Positions 39,401-50,561 of a stretch of DNA of 64,000 nt are shown here, piece after piece. Source of the DNA: Caecitellus pseudoparvulus (lineage: Eukaryota; Bigyra: Bicosoecida). Below the pieces are notes generated by a model. That model did no database searches, was not told where the DNA came from, and saw only the letters and a list, made by a program, of their open reading frames with translations. Numbering within the stretch: the stretch's first letter is position 1; the number at the start of each line of letters is the position of its first letter. A program made the position numbers and the translations under genes. Location: NCBI GenBank assembly GCA_965644315.1, contig CBFFRQ010000081.1:124001-188000 (forward strand), given 5' to 3'.

Positions 39401-42400
39401 GGGGTTCGTGTGTGTGTCTGCAGCTGGTGTGCAACTACCTGCGTGCAACGCGTCTGTAGCCCCCCCTCCCGCCGGTTCTGCACCGCTGAACCTCTCCACA
39501 TGTGTCGTTCTTGTGAACCAGAGCAGTCGCGCGCAGGGAAACCCCCTGGAGGCGCCTGAGTTGCCAGACACCGTGTGGGTCTCAGGCTTGCAGCCATCAA
39601 CAACGTATCAAATCGTGGCATGGGGAGTCTCGGCGAGTGGTGTGAGCTGGCCTTCAACTGGAGTCACCATCACTACTGCCCCGCCGTCCCCACCATCTCC
39701 ACCAACTCGCCTTAAGTGCGAGTCGTCTACTGCACCTCACGGCAGCGTGGATTTATCTTGGGCCCCACCCACCATCGGTGCGCAGGATGTGGAAGGGTAC
39801 ACCGTTGTTGCTGCCCGGCGCTTCAGAGGCTCCACACGTCCCAGCGGGGGCAGCGAGGTGCTGCCCGAGGAGGACTTCGCGCCCTATTATGGGCCCATCT
39901 TGGGTTTGCCGGAGCCAGGTCAGTTCCTTGGCGCCGACCTTGTGCACGGTGTTTTTGGTGCTGGTGCAGGCGATGTTTCGTCCAGCATGGATGCGAGTGC
40001 CTCAGAAGCACGCGCGGCCCAGCCAGGGGCTGACGTGTCAGACGACGTCTGGCGCCTAACCTCAGCAGAGTCATGGACCCCTGACCCTCAAGAATCTTGG
40101 GGCCTGCCTCTGTCCGCTGGCGCAGCCGATGCAACGACAGCAGCAGACGGCCACGGCCGCCTTCGCAGCATTCATGATCTGGTTGCCGTACGGCACGTAG
40201 CAGGAGCAGAATTGGCAGATGCTCTTGTTGCAGGTACACTCGGTCGATTGCACGTGACGCTGCCTGACGTGCTGGATGGGTCGACCGGGAAGAATGTGAC
40301 ACTGTTTGTGTTCGCGCGGAGCAGGCATGGCGTTAGCCTGCTTTCCGGTGGGTGTTCAGCCATGCCCGCACCGGCGAGCACTCCATCTCAGCCATCTTGG
40401 TCCCATGCCTACCATAACGTCACGAGAGTGACGGCATCCTCTGCTGAAGTCGCTTTTCGGCTTCCCGACTCTCTGGCTGGGTGGCGGTACCAAGACATAG
40501 TCGTGCACGTTGAAGCTGAGGCTCAGCGCCCAGGGGCCACACCCATTGTCAGTGAGCTGCCCCTGTTGAATTGCTTGCCTGTGCCCGGTTCGTGGGCGCC
40601 AGGCGGCAATCGGGTTCAGTCGCTCACGGTGTTGGGCTTGAGTCCCAGCACTCCGTACGCCATTCGCACCCGCCTGCGGCATTCTGCCCTTCCTGGTACT
40701 TCGCCGTTCTCAGAAGTGCTTCAGGTTTCCACCCATGCAGCCACGCGGCCTTCTACACCACAGAACGTGCGTGTATCCTTCCCAGCTGAGAGTCTACAGC
40801 CTCCGCTGCGCGTCCGGTGGACAGACCCTGCTGACACAGGGTCTGAAGCCCTGGTCGGGTTTGCTTTGGCGTGGTCTGGAGATTCCACTGCTCTGCAGCA
40901 GTGGTCAAGTAGCATTGCATCACATGAACTTCGCACTGCAACGTCAGGAGCAGCTGCCTTGTCTCAGTCGAAAATTGAAACTGTGAACGTTCTGTATTGC
41001 CGCTTCAGTGAGCCAGCAGTGGAGGTTCCTGGCAGTGCTTCGACGCCTGCGCAGCGAAGACTCGACCTTGTCGGGCTTGCCCCAGGCACGGTTGGCTTTT
41101 TACAGCTCTTGGCCGTGAATGACGCTGGGAGGGCAGTGGCATCAGGCGTGCTAGGGCCGTGGAGTGTGCCTCCGCGCCCGAGAAAAGACAGGCTGCGCGG
41201 GCCCGCCTTGCGGGTGCTGCAGAGCTCCTCCACGAGCCTGACCATTGGCATTGATGCCGCACTTGCACCGGCAGGCATGTGGACGGTCGGTGCAGCGGTG
41301 ACATTGGAAGCGGCATCGTCTGCTGGCGGCCCAGTGTTTTCCTTTGCCCCCAATGACACGCTGGTGCAGCTCCCCATTGCAGCCAGCCTGTTTGCAGCTG
41401 AGGCAGCTTTGGCGCGCTCACGCACAGCTCCCGCATGGGCACGGTTTGAGCAAGAATCGACACCGCGCCTCGCCGAGCACGGACCAAGAGCTTTTTTGGG
41501 CAGGGGTAGTTGGGACGCCCTTCTTGCTGCTGGCCTCAACTCGAGCCTGGTGTTTGCTCCATGTGGTGATTGGGGGCCATTGGCCGTAGTGTTACCGCAA
41601 ACAGCTGCCTGGGTGTCTGGCCCAATGGCCGATTCCATTCTGCACCTGCTTCGGGGCTCCTTGCACCTGGCGCCAGACGCGATGATGGAGCATGTATCCA
41701 GGAATCGGGCATGGAATTGCTCACCTCCAAGCCTTCCTCGGCGTGTGTCACCTGGTACTTTCGCTGTTACCAACCAGTCTCAGCGGCAGACAAACAGCTC
41801 AGCCTACTTGATTGTCGCAGGCCTGCGCAGTTCAACAGAGTACAGGGTAGAATCTCAGGTGATGCTGGCGTCAAATGACTCGCTCCACCACGTCATCGGG
41901 CCCCGGTCTTCTGGCGTCTGGACCCGAACGAGTTCAGCTGAACCCCGGTCTCCAGAGCTCATTGGCGGCATATTTACCTCGGAGCGTGGGTCTGCGCTAA
42001 ACAAGACAACGTTTTCCCTCCACATTCGCGTCCCTGAGTGGGGGACTGCTGGGGATTTCACAGTTTTGGCAGCAGTGGCAGCGCCAACTCCCCATCACGC
42101 AACTGACGCGCTGGGGAGCATCGTCCCTGCCCTGCCTGTCCAAGCGGAAGCTGTGGCAAGGAATCTCTCTGCTCCAGGAGGGGAAGTGGTTAATTGCTCA
42201 TCTTTGCTGCTCTTTCGCCCATTGCCTGGGGAAGGGGTGGTAGGCCATCGAGGTCGACCAGGGCTGACATTGGCCTTACCCCTGCAGCTCGGGGTGCAGC
42301 AAGTTGGCCCGACTGCTTGGGCAAATGTGACCGTGGCGCTGTCAGCCTGTTCTCTAGCTTCATCACATACCGAAGTCCCATCGCAGTGCAGTGCGCCTTC

Positions 42401-45400
42401 GGTGCACACATTCCACTTGCCACCTGGGTCAGCTTTGCCTGGAACATTGAATACGAGCAGCCTTCCCCCGTCTGCTGTGCAGAGCACCTGCTCTGGGTTC
42501 CCTGCTCTTGGGGTCCTGTCTGACCCCAACCAGCCACTCGCAGGGGTCGTAGAATCACCTGAACCGTCATGGATTGATCAAGTGCACCGATTCAACATCG
42601 CCCGCCGTAGGGGCACACCATCTCCACCTGGTCTTTCCTTTGCGCCCACGCTCCGGGCTGGCGGGTCCACTCTGAGCGTCGGCTGGGCTGCCCCACCCAG
42701 TTGGTCAGGCATGCAAGTGGACGGCTTCAATGTGATGATTCAGGCGCTTGGACCCGTTGACAACTCAACTGGTGATGCTGTGGACGCACTGACCTCGGTG
42801 TGGTCTCCTGAGTGCCAATTGGGGCAAGGGCAGGGACTTTGTGCAAAGCTCCCGGCTCAAGGAGCGTGGTGCTCTCACTCATGGCCCGCTGAGAATCTGA
42901 TCCACGTCACTGCTGTAGAGGCATTTGGGTGGCTGCGGGCGAATCAATCTTCAAGTGGGTCCAACCGCCAGTCTGCAAGCCACCCAAGTGTGTCCATTTC
43001 GACGGCACCCGATGGATTGTGGGAGCCGTCTCTTCGTCCCAATTCCATGGACTGCAGCACAGCCCCAGGGGGTGCCTGCTTTCATGCTTCCGCGACGTTT
43101 CCTGTGTGTGCAGGGGTGCAGTACAGCGTGTCAGTTTCAGCGGTCCAGCAGCTGGTTCCAGGGCTGCCGTCCCCCAGCTCCACTGTGCCTGTGCCGCTGC
43201 CAGTAGCTTCTCAAGGCACCCCTCCACCCATACCACCAGCCGCAACTCAGCTGCATCTTGCTCTTGAGAGCGAAACGGCCGTGTCCATGGCAATGATGGC
43301 GAGTATTCCTCTCAATCTGTGCCCTTCCCTGAGCAACACATCTTCAGCCTCCGGCACGTCGCTCCCTGGCTCAGGATCAACGAACTTGCTCGCATTGGTC
43401 GTTCGTGCCCGCACGTTGGCACCACTCTTTCGTGCGGGTATTTCAGAAGGTGCGCGGGTGCTAGCAGGCGGGGCTGAGACAGTCGGTGAGGCGCTGGGGG
43501 CAAGCACATCTGTTTCCGTCTCTGTGGGATCCAGCACGGTCGAGGTCGTGCCCCTCTCGCCAAGCAGCCTTTCAGTTGCCTCTGACAGCAGTGGGCGCTG
43601 GTTCCTACACACTCCGCTGGAGGTTTCGAATCTGCAGCCAAAGCTGGGTGTGGAAGTGGAGGTTGAGCTGCTCTCCCACCTAGATGACGCAGTTTGGAGG
43701 AGCCCTGCGTCGTCTCCTCTGGTACGCACCCCAAAACTCGACATCAGCAGCATCCCAGGGGTGCGGCCGGCGCAGCCCAGGGAGGGCCGCCAACTTCAAA
43801 CCACCCCTTCTTCAGCTTCATCGTCCCCAGCATCTGCCCCTGGGAACGTGTCTGTGCGGAACATCGAGCCTGGGCTCCTCGAGTTGACATGGGAGGACAG
43901 CACCGACCTCGGAGGAGACGCCCTTCTTTGCTACGAGGTCTCCGTCGCTGTGGATGGTCGCGTGAGCCGGCCATGCACTGCGAACTTGACCAGCACAGCC
44001 CATCCAACGTCCGGCGTCCTGTACAAGCCTGCGGAGGGTGCATGTGGGGTGACCTCTGCAGCGTCTGCCGCAGCCCCCCCTGATCCGAACATGCACGCTC
44101 CCTGGGCAGCGTATGGTGCTGGCGTCTTGGGCGGTCTTGAAGGCACGCTCTCGTTGCATGACCAGTACCTTGACTTCCCCCCCCCTCCAGCATCTGTTGG
44201 GCCGGCCCCGCGGGCAGGTGGGTTTGCTGTGGCCGAGTACGGCGAGTACCCGCCCGGATTCGACCCATCTGACCCCATTGCATCCCAAGATGTATCAGGG
44301 CAGAGTATTTACTCGTGGACATCTATTGGGTGTGTTCGGGAGACGTGGGAGCCGGGTCAGGCCTATCTCAGGGCCTCAGGGTGGAGCAATGCCGGTGCTG
44401 AGCCGCTACCACGCCCCGTCGAGCTGAGTATGGTCATGAGTGCAGGCAGCGTGCCAGCCACGATCATGAGTGGCGAGACACGCCTAAACGCGCTGCAGCC
44501 TGTGTCAGGCTCGAGTGTCCAAGGGAATGACACTGGCGACGCTGTGTGCCCTCCGGGAACGCTACCCAGCACAGGCTTGGCTGCAGGCTGCCTCCTGGGG
44601 GCCCCCTCTCCCGGGCCTATGACACCGCGCACGCTTCGACACCGAGTGCAGGTTGACCCGAACACGCTGTACCGTTTCCGCGTGCGAGCTGTGACGTCGC
44701 CTATTGAGGTGGAAACACAACTGGCTCTTCGTTCCGAAGTGGTCAGCAACGCGTCTGATTCCCGAAGGGGCTTGCGGCTTGCCCAGCACGCTTCCCCCCT
44801 CGAGCAAGTAGGGAAGGAGGGTGCAACTGCCCGCAATCGTAGGCGGCTGGCTCTGCGGGTCCCGGGGTTCCAGCTCGGCCCCACTCCCGAGTGCCTGCCG
44901 AACGCCACTGACTGCCTAATTTGGCACACTCAAGCAAGTATTGATTTGTCTCTCGTGCACCGGGGGCCGTCTTCAGACATACTATTTGCACTGACAGGCG
45001 TGCAGGCAGGAGCACTGACGCCAGGTGGCTTCTCTGTGACTCGGGTGGCGGACCCGTCCAGTATCCCTCCAGCCTCGCCAGCGCAGCCCATCATCGACGT
45101 TCAGATTGACATTCGTTTTACAGAAGCAGTCGCACCTCCTGGAAGCGAGTTTCTTTGTGCTGTCGACGCTGCACAGCTGTCAGTCGGTCACTGCCAGGTG
45201 TCGCAGCGGCCGCCATTTCTCGCGACGTTTTCAGCCCAAGACCCTCCGAGTACGCTACCAATATGTACTTCAACACCCCCTTCAGGGTACTCTCCACTCC
45301 CATTGGCTTATGAAGTTATGGACCCCAGCGACCCTGTCATTGGATTGCAGGGTCAACGGCAATTGACTCTCTCTCAGGCACAGGGTCTCCAGCGGGCCAG

Positions 45401-48400
45401 CTCGTACTTTGCCTCTATTGACATGCAGTCCTCCGCTGGCAACTCAAGTATAACTGCCTTGTTTGCAACATTCACGTCCAGGGTCCCAGGCAAGGTGGTG
45501 AATGTGTCCTCGCGGAGCCCTGGCTTAGGCAGGGGGGAGCACGCGTTGCATTTCTGCAGGCCGGCAAACGATGGAGGCTCTTATCCCACGTCTTATGAAA
45601 TTGACCTTGTTCCGAGCTCAGCTGTGAATCCGAACACGACACAGTGCTGTTCTACTGGCTTGCAGAGCCAGAGTGTTTCCCTTCTTGCTCTGCAGGCCCA
45701 GGGTGGAGTGCCTGCTGAGTGCACAACCGCGTATACCCAGTCTGATCTTCGCTCGCCTTTCGACAGCACCTGCCCCATCCACGCCAGCGGTGTCATTGCA
45801 TTGTGCCCAGAGGTGGGGTACACTGTAGGCATTCGACCCGTGTCTGTAGCTGGCCTGGGCATGGTGCGGGCCGAGTCGACTTTCAGCTACACCTGCCCAG
45901 GCAGCCCCATCCCATGCTCAGGTCATGGAACATGTGTAAAGTGGGATGGTGTGTGTGACTGCGATACTTCATGGGGTCTTGACGATTGCTCGGAATTGCT
46001 TGGGGTAGTCATTGATGCCCGGCTGTGGCTGGACGCGGGCGCCCTCATGGGTCTGGGTGGCGTTTCAGGGTTGGTGCTGGACCTCGGCGTTGGTCCCCAG
46101 TTCAGGACGTATGCGCGGAATCTCGTCGTTCATGTGCTCATCGACTCCCTTCTTCGTGCCGTCAACCAACCTGATGCCGAGTGGCAGGCTCTTCTCTCGT
46201 CTGCAGTGTTCGAGTTTGTGTCCACGCGGGTCAGTTCAGGTGAAGCTCTCCCTGGTGAGACAGTTGACACTTGGGGTTCTTTCTCATCAAGGGACCCACC
46301 TCAGCCTGGAACTCCACCAACGTCGCAGGCATTCATTGCTGCCCAAGTTTCCCCGACCCCAACTCTGTCCATTCGCGCAGTGCTCTCCCCGCGTCTCAAT
46401 GTGGCAGCGCACCTTGACCGCGTTGCACTGGAACTTGTTCGACTCATGCACGAGGGCCAAGCTGCCCTCCGCGGCATGGGGATTGTGTCGCTTGCTGTCC
46501 GCGACACCCGACGTGCGGCGCAAGTCAAGCAACGAGAAGTTGTGAATTTGCCACCGCCGACCACGTGTGCCACTCGAGGGACTTGTGCAGCGTGCGCAGA
46601 GGATGCATCCTGTGCTTGGGATTTGCAGCTGCGAGGCTGTGTGGCGGCGCCGTCCTTGTCGGAGCGGGGGTCTCAGCAGGTTCAGCGAGCCTTCCCCGCC
46701 CCAGGCACGGCTGCTCCCGGTGGTGGCACTCCCCTCGCAAGCCAGTTATCGCCCGCACTATCGACGCCCCCAGCGTATGTGTACACACCCCACGCTCGCA
46801 CGTGTGTCAATGACGCTGTGCGGAGGCAGCGTGAAGACATGGATCCGAGCAGCCCATTCACTGCCGAGTGGCGGCACTTGGATGGCAATACTTCTTTTGT
46901 GCGACAGCCAATCGGTACAATGTGGCTGTACGGCATTGACCGTTGCCAATGTCCAGTAGCGTGTGAGGCACTGTCCCAGCGCCTGGCCTTTCTGAGTGAA
47001 GGCGCGGGAGCAACGAGTGATGCTTCTGGCGGCTGTGCAGCCTGCGCGGCGCGGCCCGATTGCTTGTTCTGCCAAACTACGCAGACATGCTATGACCACG
47101 CAGATGACCGGCTGACATCGACCGACTTCCTAGAGAGCGCGTGCCCTGCCGTGAGCCTCTTCCCCAGGCAGCTGGAGTCTGGAAAACTGGTGACAGGCTG
47201 GGTTTCGCCGACAGCCCAGTCTTGGGCGGGTGGGTGTGGCAGCTCGGTGGTCTGCAGAGAAGAGTGCACAGCATGCGATGGCAAGACTTCCCAGGCAACG
47301 TGTGTGGACGACCTGGCCTGTGCATGGTGTGCGGATCCAAACCTCCCCGCGGGTGGGAAGTGTGCGGAAGGAAATGCCGCGGGATGGTATGATGGCGAGT
47401 CCTGCGCAGGGCAGTATTTCTATGGCTCCGTCACTGTTTCTTGCACGCTTGGCACCAACGTTGGAGCCACGCTGTCTCAGTGCCAGCTGTGTACTCTGGC
47501 GGGGGGCTCTCCCGGAGCGGTGGCCACCCCAGACACCCTAGCTTGTGGCTGGTGCCCAACGACGAAAACTTGCATGGTATCTGACTTGGCTTCCGAAGCG
47601 CCTCTGCTCAGTCATTGCCCAAGCAACGGTAGTTTGAGCGTGATGGGCATTTCCGACCCCAACGAGATGTCGGCCCAACAGACAGTGCTGGCTTCCTTGC
47701 TCCTGCCCCCTGTATCTGCCGGCATCCAACAACTACATTCCCTTCCGACTTCGACAACTCAAGCGCCGGACGAGGAAAGAGACAGTCTTCGCCAGTCACC
47801 ATTCGTTAAGCGCGCTGACTCAGGCACTTGCCCGGTGACAGCTTCCTTGCGTTGCAGCCAGCAAACTCTTTGTTCATCCTGCCTCAGCACTGACGTATCC
47901 GGACTGCAGGGTGCAGGGCCAGGCGACAAATGTCACTGGTGCCCGTCGTCTGTTTCGCCAGGGGGCAGGGTGGCAGGTCGTGACGATTCTGTTCAACTTG
48001 CTGCTGGGCAATCAGGCGGCCGCTGCATGCTGAGCAGTACGGCTGCGTCCGAGTGCCCTGTCGAAGTCTCAGACAGCTTCTGTGTGACTGGAGGGTGTGC
48101 TGAAGGCGCATCTCTGCTTCTCTCATTCACAAATGGATCGCTTCAGCTGGGCTCTGCCGGGCAGAGCCCTTGTACAGGTCGAGGTGTCGGCGCTGTTCTC
48201 ACCCCACGACTGACGTTGATCGAAGAGCCTGTGCAAGGGTCTGCCACGCTCGGGGGCCGATGGGACAGGCCGCTGCAGCTTCGTGGCAAGCAAGTGCACG
48301 ACCGAGGTTTGCAGAGTTCAGCGACCTGCACCCCGCTGGCGGCGGGCGCTCCAGTGCCCACGGTCTACGCCCCGGGATCTCAGTGCTCATGGATCATTGC

Positions 48401-50081
48401 TCCGACTGAGATTGACACGGCCACAGGACAAGGAGTGCGCAATAGCCACATCACCTTGCAGCTGACCCATGTCGATTTAGCTCCTGGGGACACTCTGTCA
48501 CTAACGGTGTCAGGGGACGCCAGACAGCCAGATGCCGAGAACACCATTCTTGTGCTCGCTGGAACATCTTTGCCTGGCTCAGAAGTTGTGCGTGGCTTGG
48601 GCACTGCGCAGGAGATCGAAGCGTGGGTAGAGCAAGTCTCTGGGTTGCAAGCAGCAGGAGCTGACACGTCGGCCTTGAAGCCACCCTCTCACGAGTCATT
48701 CGACAGTACTTGGAAGGATGTGAGCTTGACAACATCCAGTGGGTACATGCGGGTGTTCTTGAATGGACAGAATGGGGGTGGAGCAGGGATTCGTGGTGTT
48801 TACAATAGCCACAGGCCAGAGTCTGTGAACTATTACTTTGTCGCCGCGGTAGCCGTGAGCGTCTCTGCAGGGGTGATTGTCCTTGCATGCATCGGCCACA
48901 GGTACTGGCAGTATCGCAGGCGCGCTGCAGATGCCCGGGAGGCAGAGCGGGAGCTCGGCCTGTTGGACACTACTTCTGATGAGGAAGAAACTGATGGCGA
49001 TGACTCAGAGCTCGCTGTTCCCGCGTCAGTGCTGGTTGCCCTACCGACTTTTAGATTCGACTCAGACAAGATGGCACAGACCCCGCTTAAGGGCTTGGAG
49101 AAAGAAGACCTTACGTGCGCCATTTCGCTTGCCGAGTACTCGGAGGGAGACGCGATTACCGTACTTCCTTGTGGGCACCACTTCCTCCATGAGAGCATTT
49201 TACATTGGTTGAAGAGCAAGAAAATGTGCCCCATGTGTAAACGGGACGTATTAGAGACTTGGGTTTTGTATTCTTCCAAGGCCGGTGCTGATGATGGACC
49301 TGGCGGAGCGCAGGATCCGCTCGCTCTGGGCCCTGGTGTGCACAGGCATGTGAACCCTGAGCTCAAGTCCCAGGCAGATCGGGAACGCGACTTTGAGCTT
49401 GGGGTTGAGTCCACTGCACAGCGTCGCTCCCGAACCTTTTCCAACGCCTCTTCCCGCGGGGAAGGTGGTGCAGGCGAGCCTGACACTGCTCTGAGCGCCA
49501 ACATGTCCAGGACGCTGCCTGAAAGCAGCACTAGAGCGGCCACAGGGTTTGGAGCAGCAGCTCCTCGCAGGGGGCGGCGGATGCGCCCTGTTGTACTGTC
49601 TCCAAGTAGTGAACGGGGTTCTTCATCTGAAGACGAGTTTGTTCCTGTGTCTATTCCGAACCCACTCAGGAGTGCAGTTCATCACGGCTCGCAAGCAACC
49701 CTTGCAAGTGGGCCGCTTCCTCGACGACGAGGTCCAGAGGAAGGTAGCTCGACAGAGTCCCATGTCTCCACTGTCAGTTCACTCGGCAGCATCGTTGACT
49801 CAATGTCAGGAACTGCTGTCATCTCCATTCCCTCTCCCATCCGCCAACAGCGTCCGGGTCCTGCAACTGGCCAGCTACGTCAGCCACGCCACCAAGGCCG
49901 CATGGCAGCCCCGGAGCAGGGTTCCATCATTGACGCTCATCCAGCTTCACCACCTTCGCAGCGGTCAGTGCTTGCCATTCCTGCCGGCGCCGCATCAGGG
50001 CAGCGGCGGCAAGGGGCTGTCAGCGACGTGCGTGACCAAGTTAACCCCATGATGGTGCGCACGCATGGCCGAGCTCGCTGA
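36471..50081 (+). CDS. giant modular type I membrane protein with degenerate RING tail
   Basis: Exons 36471-36537, 36605-36631 and 36703-50081 give about 4,490 aa. The two introns are 67 and 71 nt, both phase 1. Exon 1 is a signal peptide (MFGLMSMQILACLAAFGASV). Then: FG-GAP/integrin-like propeller blades (about residues 290-585; DFGAEVAVGLEHLYIGSPS); a Cys-rich GCC2/GCC3-like segment (about 605-730); many fibronectin-III-like units with interspersed unique sequence (about 730-3090; PTRLKCESS..., STPQNVRVSF); an EGF-like module near 3,095 (IPCSGHGTCVKWDGVCDCD); several PSI-like Cys clusters (about 3,320-3,830); a CUB-like domain (about 3,900-4,065; GSQCSWIIAP); one transmembrane helix (about 4,075-4,098); and a ~390-residue cytoplasmic tail. 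The tail has a RING-like module (about 4,165-4,215) lacking several zinc ligands, and ends in NPMMVRTHGRAR. Numerous N-glycosylation sequons lie outside. A receptor or adhesion role is inferred from architecture. Confidence 0.82.
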
Positions 50082-50561
50082 CGGAGGTTCTGCGATCATT
50101 GACTCTTGCAACTTGGAAATACCGAGGGGTCCCACCTCTCACCGCACAGTGGCGCACAGGAGGGGACAGTTCCGTCAAAGTCTTTTGCTTGCCGTTGCTT
50201 TCACTAGTGAGATTCTTGCAGATTTGTGCAGAAGCGAAATTCACGTGATCCATGGACTCCTCTCACTTGCATGCATGGCACAGCGGGTTTGAGATGGGCT
50301 GCCAGTGGTAGAGAGAGCACAGAAGCTGCATTGAAATGCTGGCGGGAATGGAAACTGGCGCCGCAACGATGGTCACACAGCCGCCTCCACACCAGCATGG
50401 GCTCAAAAATCACTACACGTCAATGCCAGCTTGCTCGGCACGAATGAGAAAAACTCTCAATCTGCACGGAGCAGGGACAGCGAAAAAGGAAAGAAAACTT
50501 CGGGGTCGCTCTTACAACTGCACGCTGAGCGAGGCAACGTGGAGCTCCGATGGTTGACACA
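50082..50561. other. convergent intergenic region, 480 bp
   Basis: 3' flank of the giant gene and of the first mucin-like gene. No gene, RNA or repeat is recognised; it is the only wide gap between convergent stops in the window. Confidence 0.4.
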
